Positions 34,214 through 45,499 of a DNA stretch of 64,000 bases are shown piece after piece. The position numbers and the translations under genes are program-made. The notes under the pieces are model-generated. The model ran no database searches, was not told the DNA's origin, and worked only from the letters and a program-made list of their open reading frames with translations. Within the stretch, counting starts at the first letter, position 1. The number at the start of each line of letters is the position of its first letter. Source of the DNA: Micromussa lordhowensis (taxonomy: Eukaryota > Cnidaria > Anthozoa > Scleractinia > Lobophylliidae); NCBI GenBank assembly GCA_964020085.1, contig OZ026607.1:6430779-6494778 (forward strand). Reading direction: 5' to 3'.

Positions 34214-37200
34214 GTTTTAAATAAAGATTTTTAAAATATTTCTCTGCGTTTAAAAACGAAGAAATTTTTCGTTAAGTAAATATCAAGATGCCTACCCCAA
34301 ATAAGTGTTAATGGGCCATGCGCTGTTTTTCAGTCTCTACAAAGGCCGGCAGATATTGGCAGTTATAATTTGAGCTTCAATAATAGGACTTTTCAAACTT
34401 GTTACAGCTCTCAATTTTGGATTCAACAATTTCATTATTAAACCTTCTTAAATTAAGTTCTCAACAGAAAGCTAAGCTGTTGAGAATATTTGGACTATCT
34501 CGGAAGAGTAGTTGGAAATATTACTTTAATAACAATGAATGATATTTAACCAATATTCCGATTCCAATATTTTTCCAATAATTATCGCATGAGCTTGAAA
34601 TGTAACTATATTTTGACAACCTTCGCTTTTGTGTTATGGTAAGCTCTTTTAATGGTCACGTTTCGTCGTCTTGGTACTCAGTTTTGCTAAAAGAAAAGCT
34701 GATTTCCGAAACGAAACAATAATTCCCTTAGAAGCAGGTGACTAACTTGCCTAGTACACCCTACTTCATATTCTTTTGGTAACAACTGTGCTCGTTTATT
34801 GTAATTTTTCCTTTATCGACATTAGCCTTTATCATTACTGAGATGATTATGAAAAACAAGTTGAATATTTACATAGATTTACAAAAGGCTATTGTTTGTA
34901 GCTTTTACTTATTACATATATGTATCACTACTGGCTGCCAGAAATAACCACTTTCCAAATAAAAAAGCGGCTTGACTCGTTGTAAGACTGAAATCGAAAA
35001 TTTTCAAGAAATTTATCTTCGAAAATAGAAACGTTAACCTTAGCAATAAGTTGGCTGAAAACCAATTCGAGGAAATAAAAACAAATCGTCCATGAAGGAA
35101 TTTAACAAGTTTTGTTTGTAAAACTTACAAAGACATGAAATTGATCTGATGCTTTGTGCGCTGTAAGAGCCGCCCAATATTTTGTAGCTATTGAACATCA
35201 CATTATTGGAAAAAGTATTATTAAAGCTCAGTTTTCGGTTATCGAGACGTACCTGCACGTATTGAACATGAAAACAGCGCATGCGCAGCTTCATTTGTCC
35301 AGAGTAAAGTTAGGTCTGCATACATGCCCATCAGGTATTTTAAACAATTTAATGTTCTTTAACTCAGGTTCAAGTCGAGGAAATGTCGAATGTTCTTCTT
35401 TTATTTTTATTCAGGAACTTATAAAATTATCCTGAGAAATTTCTAAATGTTCCTTTTAAATTTTAGAAAAGAAAGGGAAAACGTCGTTATCTTATAAAGA
35501 CATTGCTCATAAATTGACACTGAGATTATTTCTTAACCTAAAGTTTAAATTTCACGCTTTAGCAAAATTGGCGCTGAATGAATTGTCATTTGAATTAGCG
35601 GTCGTTTGTTAACCCTCATCAGTATTTTAAACAATTTAAAAATCTTTATGTCTAGTAACGGAAAATGACCTTCTTTGGTTTTTTGAAGAAACTCCATTAT
35701 TCAGTAACGTCTCTAAATTGCTTCCACTGAAACGTTGGAAAAATGAGAATACGTCGGCGTCATTAATTCTTACCTCACAGAAGTCGAGAGCAAATAATCT
35801 AATTGTTTTATTAAAACTGCTAACTGGTCTAAATGTGTTTTAAATAAAGATTTTTAAAATATTCTCTGCGTTTAAAAACGAAGAAATTTTTCGTTAAGTA
35901 AATATCAAGATGCCTACCCCAAATAAGTGTTAATGGGCCATGCGCTGTTTTTCAGTCTCTACAAGTACCGCCAGATATTGGCAGTTATAATTTGAGGTGC
36001 AATAATAGGACTTTTCAAACTTGTTACAGCTCTCAATTTTGGATTCAACAATTTCATTATTAAACCTTCTTAAATCAAGTTCTCAACAGAAAGCTAAGCT
36101 GTTGAAAAGATTTGGACTATCTCGGAAGAGTAGTTGGAAATATTACTTTAATAACAATGAATGATATTTAACCAATATTCCGATTCCAATATTTCTCCAA
36201 TAATTATCGCATTAGCTTGAAATGTAACTATAATTAGACAACCTTCGCTTTCGTATTATGTTAAGCTCTTTCAATGGTCACGTTTGGTCGTCTTGGTGCT
36301 AAGTTTTGATAAAAGAAAAGCTGATTTCCGAAACGAAACAATAATTCCTTTAGAAGCAGGTGACTAACTTGCCTAGTACACCCTACTTTATATTCTTTTG
36401 TTAACAACTGTGCTCGTTTATTGTAATTTTCCTTTATCGACATTAGGCTTAATCATTACTGAAATGAAACCTACAACTATGAAAAACTAAGTTGAATATT
36501 TACATTGCTTTAAAAAGGCTATTGTTTGTAGCTGTTACTTGTTACATATATGTATCACTACTGGCTGCCAGAGTAACTACTGTCAAAATAAAAAACGGCT
36601 TGGCTCGTTGTAAGGCTGAAATCGGAAATTTTCAAGAAATTTATTTTCGAAAATAGAAATGTTAACCTTAGCAATAAGTTGGATAAAAACCAATTCGGAG
36701 AAATAAAAGCAAATCGTCCATCAAGGAATTTCACAAGTTTTGTTTGTAAAACTAACAAAGACATGAAATTGATCTGATGCTTTGTGCGCTGTAAGTGCCG
36801 CCCAATATTTTGTAGCTATTGAACATCACCTTATTGGAAAAAGTATTATTAAAGCTCAGTTTTCAGTTATCGAGACGTACCTGCAGGTATTGAACATGAA
36901 AACAGCGCATGCGCAGCTGCATTTGTCTAGAGTAAAGTTAGGTCTGCATACATGCCCATCAGGTATTTTAAACAATTTAATGTTCTTTAACTCAGGTTCA
37001 AGTCGAGGAAATGTCGAATGTTCTTCTTTTATTTTTATTCAGGAACTTATAAAATTATCCTGAGAAATTTCTAAATGTTCCTTTTAAATTTTAGAAAAGA
37101 AAGGGAAAACGTCGTTATCTTATAAAGACATTGCTCATAAATTGACACTGAGATTATTTCTTAACCTAAAGTTTAAATTTCACGCTTTAGCAAAATTGGC

Positions 37201-37390
37201 GCTGAATGAATTGTCATTTGAATTAGCGGTCGTTTGTTAACCCTCATCAGTATTTTAAACAATTTAAAGTTCTTTATGTAGAGTAACGGAAATTGACCTT
37301 CTTTGGTTTTTTGAAGAAACTCCATTATTCAGTAACGTCTCTAAATTGCTTCCACTGAAACGTTGGAAAAACGAGAAAACGTCGGCGTCA

Positions 37391-37448
37391 TTAGGGTTAG
37401 GGTTAAACCCTAACCCTAACCCTAACCCTAACGTAACCCTAACCCTAA
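37391..37448. repeat. Interstitial telomere repeat, head to head
   Basis: Two TTAGGG units followed directly by about seven CCCTAA units with one interruption (ACGTAACCC). In the sister unit at 35770-35810 the same position has ~42 bp of unique sequence instead, so telomere repeats replaced it. Confidence 0.9.
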
Positions 37449-38264
37449 GTTTTATTAAAACTGCTAACTGGTCTAAATGTGTTTTAAATAAAGATCTTTT
37501 AAATATTTCTCTACGTTTTAAAACCAAAGAAAATTTATTTAAGGTAAATATTAAGATGCCTACCCCAAATGAGTGTAGGTGGGCATGCGCTGTTTTTCAG
37601 CCTCTACAAGTGCCGGCAGGGATTGGCAGTTGTAATTTGAGCTTCAATAATAGGACTTTTCAAACTTGTTACAGCCGTTAATTTTGTATTCAACAATTTC
37701 ATTATTAGACCTTCTTTAATCATCGAGACTCAAAGGAGCAGGCAAGAGGCAGTTCTCCACAGGAAGCTAAGCTGTCGAGAAGATTTGGACTTTCTCGGAA
37801 GAGTAGTTGGAAATATTACTTTAATATTAAGCAGTATTGCGATTCCAATATTTCTCCAATAATTATCGCGTGAGCTTGAAATGTAACTATAATCTGACAA
37901 CCTGCACTTTCGTTTTAAGGCAGTTTTAATGAAAAAAAAAGCTGATTTCCGAAGAGAAACTATAATTCCCTTAGAAGCAGGTGACTAACTTGCCTAGTAC
38001 ACCCTACTTTATATTCTTTTGTTAACAACTGTGCTCGTTTATTGTCATTTTCCTGTATCAACATTAACCTTAATCATTACCGAAATAAAACTACAATCAT
38101 GAAAAACAAAGTTGACTATTTACATAGATTTACAAAAGGCTATTGTTTGTAGCTTTTACTTATTATTACATATACATGTATGTATCACTACTGGCTGCCA
38201 GAATTAAAAAAACTGCTTGGCTCGTTGTAAGACTAAAATGGGAGACTTTTAAGAAATTTGCTTC

Positions 38265-39115
38265 GTACTGTGCCTTACTAAGGTCCCATTTGGAGTATTG
38301 TACTATTGTCTGATCACCCCATACTGCTCGAAACATTAACAAACTGGAAAGGATACAGCGAAGAGCTTCCAAGTCTATTCTCAAAACTGACGATGTATGA
38401 AACTGGTAACGACAAACTAAACTTGTTATCTTTGGAGGATAGGCGCTTCTTTTTTGATGTCTTGTTTTTTACAAGGTTCTTAATGGTTTTGTTAATATAG
38501 ACATATCCCCACTTATAGATTTTTATTCTCATTCTGATCGATATTCTCTGAGGGGCAGGGATAACTTAACCCTAAAGAAACAGTTTTCTCGGACAGATGT
38601 TTTTAAATTTAGCTATTTTAATAGAATCGTAGACTTGTGGAACTCGCTGCCAAATTCAATCCGCAGCGCGACGAGTGTCTCTAATTTCAAACTGTGGGTT
38701 AGGGAATTTTTAACATCTGGATTAGTTTGATGGAGTGTTTTTAATTTTTGACGATCGTAGCTCTTCTTATTCCTTTTTTTTCTGTGGTGGTCTGCCCAGC
38801 ATGGGGACTCTGTCTCCTTTGCAGACCCTCCTAATGTTAAACTTTTGAAGACGCACCTTTTTAGTAAGGCTTTTTATTCCTAGTTAGTTTGGCTTTTAAT
38901 ATTTTTTACAACACATGATGTAATTAGTATTTACTATTTGTTATTTTATTCCATGTATTTTGTAATGCGCAATTGATCATCTCGCCATGGAAATTGCGCA
39001 ATATAAATTCGCAATTTATTATTATTATTATTATTATTTTATTTTATTTATTTTTTTTTTTTATTCTGTGTATTCTTAACTTCTTTTTTGCCATTAAATT
39101 GTAATAAATAAATTA
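38265..39115 (+). pseudogene. 5'-truncated CR1-like LINE, 3' end
   Basis: Interrupts tandem unit 4. Reads LLRSHLEYCTIV, a stop in place of Trp, SPHTARNINKLERIQRRA, then LNLLSLEDRR: the end of a LINE reverse transcriptase. A 3' UTR with (ATT)n and a GTAATAAATAAA end follows. Broken by a stop and frameshift. Confidence 0.75.
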
Positions 39116-39430
39116 CCTTCGAAAATGAAAACGTTAACCTTAGCAATAAGTTGGCTGAAAACCATTTTGGGGAAATAAAAACAAATCGTCCATCAAGGAA
39201 TTTAACAAGTTTTGTTTGTAAAACTTAAAAAGACATGAAATTAATCTGATGCTTTGTGCGCTGTAAGAGCCGCCCAATATTTTGTAGCTATTAAACATCA
39301 CATTATTGGAAAAAGTATTATTAAAGCTCAGTTTTCAGTTGCCAAGACGCACCTGTCCGTCTTGAACATGAAAACACGCATGCGTAGCTGCATTGGTCTA
39401 GAGTAGGGTTCTTTAATCAGAACATTTCGT

Positions 39431-41394
39431 CGCGCGTGAACAACTGGAAATTTTTGTTCACGACAGAAATTTTGAAAAACGTATAAGGCCAACCGGGAGA
39501 GTGTCAAGCTAAGACTGACAACCATTCTTGTATTCTTGCATAATGTCAATTTCATAGCTTTTAATTTTTCAAATTTCATTTAACAAATAGCTAGGTATTT
39601 CAAATTCATGGCACTCTTTTATCCTCTGTTAGCACCGTTGTATTTGAACAAGCTTTTCGCTCGTCAATGAACGATAATTAAACGCTATTTGAACACCAAT
39701 TTGAACGTATTAATAACACGTTTGCTTGAGATGTCACATTAGTGAGAAAATATCAGTTTTCAAATTGTCATGTTTGGCGGCCTTTTCATCTGAAGCTCAA
39801 TTTTCACTGAAAACATTTCCGAACTGAAATGATATTGAGTTCCCTTAAGTGCAAATGACAGATGACATTGGGAACGGAAAAGTATGTGTTAGTGTTGACA
39901 TTTATTGTGGATGGTCTGAAGTTTCTTAAAATCCCTAGCATAAGGACAAATTTTCAGTTTTTCCCACTCGATGATGTAATATTTACTTACTTCGTTAAGT
40001 AAATTTTAAGAAGCGTACCCCAGATAAATGCAGGTGGACATGCGCTGTTTTTCAGTCTCTACAAGGACCGGCAGGTATTGGCAGTTGCAACTTGAGCTTC
40101 AGTAATATGACTTTTCAAATTCACAGATGTCAATGTCGTATGAAACAATTGCATTATTAGGCCTACTTAAACAAGGTAAAGCAACACACAATATTCAGTT
40201 CTTCACAAGGAGCTAAGCTGTTGAGAAGATTTGGACTTTCTCGGAAGAGTAAGTACTTTAAACGAAGACATTAACTCAAGGAGACGATTCTAGCGCAGTA
40301 CGTATTCTTGTTATTACATTTAACGCCACATTTTAAACTTGCCTTCAATTCTAAGCTGCCAGCTATTGGAAAACAGGAAGAAATTCCATATTTTACGTGA
40401 CAGGGCGAAAGATAAGTACCAAAAAATCTTGTCGAGACCGTGAACAGGTACGAGAAGCAGGAAGAAGAAACAAAAAAATACTCCAGCAGTCTCAGTCGGC
40501 AGTCGAGTGAGAACGAAACGAACTGACAATATTGGTCTTCAGAAATTATTTCACGTTAAGAAACCGTTGGTTTCTTTCTAATTTAACAAACCCAATAAGC
40601 AAAATGTTTATGATATTCATTTATTTAAAAAATTCAACTTTTCTCACTCTTAAAATACGCAGACTATGGTGATCACAACATCATATTACTTTCTTAAAAT
40701 AAACACATAACCTTGCTTTCCGACGCGAATTTTCCAGTCCGTTTTATTGACCCAAATTAACCCAAATGCTTAAGGGCGTGTTTTGTAAAACATTAACAAT
40801 GGTTTTCTTATTACACATATCTCGGTTAGTAATAATCAGAAGTTCTTATTTACAATTGTTCCAAAATAACTTCCACACTATCAAAGTCATCAGGTGATAC
40901 AAAGTCTGAAGTATTATCAAGGTAATTTTCATCTCAGCATTTATTGAAATCCTGTGTACATCATGTAAATTTAACAACATCTTAAGAGTATTTTCCGCCT
41001 CAAATCGCGAAAAAAAGAAGAACGTTCAGCCTCAGCTCCAAAATTAGACGATCAAAAAGGCTTTGCATTGACCAACTTTTCGCCTCGTCTGAATGTCTCA
41101 CCGCTGAATACTACAACAACTATTAGTTGGATAAATGGCCTCGTTGGCTTACTTAAATGTCGGATAATTGCGAAAAATGTTCATGGTTGGTCAGGCTGAG
41201 ACGTTTTTGAAACCTTAATTGTTTTCCGCATTTCTATGCATTTGGAAATTCTGTGCAAGATAACGGTGCCGTGACTATAAAATAAAATATCTCTACCTGT
41301 TATATACTTCTCTAGCTTGAAGCAAAACTTAATGTTTTTAATGAAAAAAATAAACAAGAGCCCACTTAGGGAGAAATGTCTTTGAGATCAGTGA
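39431..41394. repeat. Upstream region of precursor gene A
   Basis: From about 40370 to 41394 this is similar, in order, to 55330-57420 and 58470-59347 upstream of gene B, with insertions in the latter. 39431-40370 shows weak similarity to the tandem units. No gene recognised. Confidence 0.55.
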
Positions 41395-41640
41395 TAGGCA
41401 ACAAGGCAGATGACCGAATCATGGCCTCATGTTTTATACGCGCAGCCGCACGCTCCGGACTAAATTGTCATTTGAAACACTGTAGCTGTGTACTTAGTAC
41501 TGATACTCATCGCATAATGGTAATTCAGTTATTATGACTAAATTAAATAGTGTGCAATAGCTCAACCAACCGGATTACAGCATTTGTATTGGTATACTAG
41601 CAGAATTCTACTAATTTCTGTTACGTTCCTCTGAAGGAAT
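41395..41640 (+). promoter_or_regulatory. Promoter and 5' UTR of precursor gene A
   Basis: The ~245 bases before the ATG are almost identical to 59348-59604 before gene B. TTTTATACGCGCAGCCGC at about 41433 is TATA-like, and the sequence just before the ATG reads CTGAAGGAAT. Strong conservation next to less conserved flank supports a shared promoter. Confidence 0.5.
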
Positions 41641-42824
41641 ATGAAGTGCTTTGTCTTCTTCTTCATCTCTTTGGGCCTGGCGATGGCATTTCCTTACCCT
41701 CAATACCGTGATGCTGAGGAGGTTGAAAACCAGATGACCGGTATGTCCGTCAGTTTATTGCTATAGCTATAGCAGCCGTTTTCATTTGACTTTTGAAAGT
41801 AACAATAGTACTGTATTTAGCTTGTTCTTGGGTTTGATGGTATTGTACACTTGCCAACCAGATATAATAGCATTTTTATTTTCTCGCGCTAATGTCATTT
41901 CTTTTGCGAAAATGTGTCGATCTTATCGAGACTTGATCAATGTTATTATTAAAAATGAGACTAAGCTGGGCTATATTATATACCCTTTAAAGCCCTCTAT
42001 GTTTAAGCAAAACTGTCGATTTAATTCACCTGATGTGATGTGGCCTTTGTTTTACAGAACGAAACGCATGATTATCATCATAATCATATTTTGATCTTAA
42101 AACAGGATAATATTTGTTTATATATATTTATTTATTGATATTTATTTGTCACACAGAAATTTAAACAGGGCAAGGAGACCGCCAAAGAACCACGAAGCTT
42201 AAAAGGGAGGCCAGATCGATTATCAATATTGTTCATTTCCGTGCATGTGCGGCTTGGCCAATCAGTATTATTTCAATAAAATTTCAACCGGGAAAAGCGA
42301 AAGTTGACTAGTGATAGAGACTTGAAGAGAACTCCGAAGTTTCTTTCTGGCTTTCTTCATATAAAAAGCTCTCTATAGTAAGGAAAGGTAGTGAGTTTCA
42401 CACAATTAGAAATTTTTGGCACTTGTTCTTTACAGAGCCGGAACTGAAGGAGCCTGGCCGCCGAGATTTTTGGTTCCGTCACCACGGCCACGTCGGCTCT
42501 GCCATTCCCGATAAGCACAATGGCAGACGAGGTGTGTACAACTTCTTGCAGAAAACTGAACAATGCCTCGATATCTTGCTTGTTATGTAGATAATAATTT
42601 TTGTTCCTATGCTCCTATTTGACATTCTTCGTATAAAGACTTCTATAAAAAATACCCCTAAGCGCTTAAAATTAAAAGAATATTTCATTCTAATGTTCGG
42701 CGCCTTCTTTATAGAAACAGAAGTGGAGGAGCCTGGCCGACGTATTGTTTGGCCCACCGCTGGCTATCCTGACCAACAAGGAACCAACTCATTAAACTGG
42801 CAGTTTCCCTTCGGCCGACGTTAA
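41641..42824 (+). CDS. Secreted precursor A with two amidation-ready peptides (3 exons)
   Basis: Exons 41641-41740, 42436-42531 and 42715-42824, all introns phase 1 (donors GTATGT, GTGTGT; acceptors TTTACAG, TTTATAG), 101 aa. Signal peptide MKCFVFFFISLGLAMA (1-16), then FPYPQYRDAEEVENQMT. Exon 2 encodes EPELKEPGRR (34-43), peptide 1 DFWFRHHGHVGSAIPDKHN (44-62), then GRR (63-65). Exon 3 encodes ETEVEEPGRR (66-75), peptide 2 from IVWPTAGYP to NWQFPF (76-98), then GRR and the TAA stop. Acidic spacers ending in RR and peptides ending in GRR are the textbook layout for prohormone convertase cleavage and C-terminal amidation. Peptide 2 contains DQQGTNS, homologous to the repeats of gene B. No family recognised; neuropeptide or antimicrobial peptide precursor are both possible. 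Confidence 0.8.
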
Positions 42825-42977
42825 TGGAACGGCCGAAAATGACTGAAGGTTCTTTTCCTCTGTTGCATCTTGAGCACGGAAAACCACTTTTCAGTTGTAT
42901 CTTAGTAATGTTTGGACCTGTAGACTTTATGCTGTCTTAGCACATGAAGTAGTCATTGGTTGTAAACGTAGTAGGGC

Positions 42978-42983
42978 AATAAA
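42978..42983 (+). terminator. Polyadenylation signal AATAAA of precursor gene A
   Basis: AATAAA 154 bases after the stop in GGGCAATAAAG; the same 3' UTR and signal follow gene B (61255-61260). Confidence 0.65.
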
Positions 42984-43135
42984 GATGTTAAAATGCAGTT
43001 GATTGTTCACTGATGAATAGTATTCTGATGAATAGTATTTCACGGTTGCGACTTAGGATAAGAGATGGGCAGTACTCGATTGTGATACGAAAATTTTACA
43101 TTAGGAGATCTGGGTCCAAGAGTATCACAGGAAGT

Positions 43136-45369
43136 TTTATTTATTTATTTATTTATTACAATCAATGGATTAAAAACCAAAAGATAAACTGTAAAAGAGT
43201 CCCAGACCCCATATAAAAACAGATCACCTAAAAATATATAAAAACACAGTATAGCAATAGCTACATAAAATACATTAACACCAATAAACTACTTAAAAAT
43301 CACTAAGAAATTTCTTAACCCTAGTCTTAAAAGTATTTAAATTATCGGAAACACGAATATCTAAGGGTAGCTGATTCCATTGGTCAATTATTCTATGGGA
43401 GAAACTATACTTCACAACATTAGTTCTAGCATAGTTCTTCTTTAAAGTTAAAAAGTCCATAGACCTAAGTGAGACTGATCGGTCAGCTTCTGAGTGGAAA
43501 TCTATAATTTTACTGATGTCAATATCAATGTTGCCATTAAGTACTTTATATAAGAAAGTCACGTCAGTCAGTGATCTCCTCTTCTCCAGTGACATGAGGT
43601 TTAACTTCTTCAAACGAATATCATAGGGATCATCAGTTTTTAAGATAAATTTAGTCGCTCTTCTCTGTACTCTCTCAGCTTATCAGTATTTCTTTTTGTA
43701 TATGGGGACCATACCACTGAACAATATTCCAAATTTGAGCGGACCAATGAGCAGTAAAGAGTACACAAAGGTCCTAGGGTCATCCAGACCTTTACAAGTT
43801 CTCTTAATCAGACAGAACATTCTGTTAGCCTTAGATACTACGTGATCTATATGTGGGTTCCAGTTCGGAGTTTTCCAGTAAAAAACTAGGCGTGAGTGGT
43901 TGAATCTTCTTAGTAATTTCCATAATTTTGCATTTCTTTACGTTAAAATTCATGAAATTCCGAACACTCCACCAGTGCAAATTATCCAGGTCACGTTGAA
44001 ACAATTCAAGATCACCAACCGTGTCAATGATTCTAGAACATTTGCAGTCATTAGCATAAAGAGCAATAGTACTACCAGGAAGTACTACTTCGGGAAGGTC
44101 ACTAATAAATATAACAAAAAATAAAGGCCCTAATAATAAAGAGCCCTGAGGAACTCCAGATGAGACATTGGACCTGGAAGAGGATATACCATCCAACACT
44201 ACTCTCTGTCGGCGATTGCTTAAATAACTTTCGCACCATTGTAATAATTATAATGAGCCAGTGATCCCAAAGTTGCACAACTTTTGCAACAAAACTACAT
44301 GGTTCACTTTGTCAAACGCTTTAGGAAAGTCTAAACAGACTACATCAACTTGTCTGCCTTGGTCAAGGGCAGTAGCCGATTGATGATGGGTTAAAATCAG
44401 TTGAGTCTCACAAGATCTACTTTTAACAAAACCATGTTGCCGCTCAGTTAAAAATGGTGAAACAAGATCATAGATAGCAGAATGAACAATGCGTTCTAAG
44501 CACTTGGTCGGAATTGGCAATAAAGAGATGGATCTTTAGTTGGTAACGTGCTCCCTACCATCACCCTTATGAACTGGGGTAATATTGGCTGATTTCCATA
44601 AAGTGGGCATTTCCCCGGTTCTCAGGGATAAATTAAGCAAATGGCAAGTGGAATATAGAGATCTCTTTTGCACAAATACGTAAAATACGAGCTGGTAAGT
44701 TGTCCACACCAGGTGCCTTGTTTACATAAATCCTACTTAGAATTCCTTCAAGCTCTGAAGCTGATGTTGTAACTTCAAATAACAAGTTCGGATTAACAAC
44801 ATCTGTGGCCAACAGTTTAACATCAGAAGTACATTTAGAGTAGACGGAATGAAAAAAACACATTGAATAACTCCACCTTCGAATTCAAATCTCTAGCCCT
44901 GGTGTCTCCACAGATAACAAATTCAGGAATTCGTTTGTCTTAGATTTGATAGAATAGAATGCCCAGAAATGCTTGGGATTTTCCTGGAGTTTTCCAGACA
45001 GAGGCTGAAGATACTGTTGATAAATTGAATTAACCTTAAATTTTAGAAATAAATCAGCAGATCCATTAGTCTTCAAACGTTTCCAAAGTTTCTTCTTCTT
45101 TCTAATTGATTTCATAATTCCGTTGCCATTCCTAGGAGGCCTAGAACGTCGTTTCGGAGTTCTTTGTGGTATGTGATGGTCAATTGCACAAAACAACATA
45201 TCCTGAATTTGTCTAAACTTGTATCAATGCTAGTATCCGAAGTTACCGGGTCCCAGGATAAGGTTCTTAATGTCTCTCGTAAACCATTAAAATGCCCTGT
45301 TCTGTAGCAATAAACTTTACGTTGAGCATTTCTTGGCCTTGTTTTCTTAACATGTAACTTAAATTGTAA
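43136..45369 (-). pseudogene. Decayed CR1-like LINE, 3' part
   Basis: On the minus strand, in several frames: KKTRPRNAQRKVYCYRTGH, FSIYSKCTSDVK-like linker, KAPGVDNLPARIL, QHGFVKSRSCETQL, VCLDFPKAFDKVNH (motif A), SSGVPQGSLLLGPLFFVIFI (motif B), ALYANDCK (motif C with ADD changed to AND), NWHW-type thumb and KKLNLMSLEKRR. The 3' tail is (TAAA)n at 43136-43160. Stops, frameshifts and the lost catalytic Asp show that it is dead. Its 5' part continues at 51565 after a DNA transposon. Confidence 0.85.
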
Positions 45370-45499
45370 GGCCTGTTCAAAGTCGAGTGCGTTTGAACAC
45401 CTTGTATAGTGCCTACTATACACGATTCGACAAGTCTAATCACGTATAGCGATGTTTGAAACTGGTCAAACTTCTACTCGACAACCACTCGACTTTTCC

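Larger units (their letters stand above)
31778..39430 (+). repeat. Four tandem ~1.62-kb noncoding units
   Basis: A unit starting AATTCCCTTAGAAGCAGGTG begins at about 31782, 34719, 36342 and 37962. After removing the 1.3-kb transposon in unit 1 the spacing is 1.62-1.64 kb throughout. Unit 4 is interrupted by a LINE end and fades at about 39430, with more distant similarity to ~40270. Each unit has the same 93-codon open stretch on the plus strand, but it lacks any domain or signal peptide and the similarity is equal outside it. The region lies directly upstream of the peptide precursor gene at 41.6 kb. Confidence 0.75.

Noticed and set aside
32222..37063. A 93-codon frame repeated at 32222, 35154 and 36782
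   Set aside because: Similarity between units is as high outside the frame as inside, there is no recognised domain or splice context, and the fourth unit is diverged. Treated as noncoding tandem repeat.
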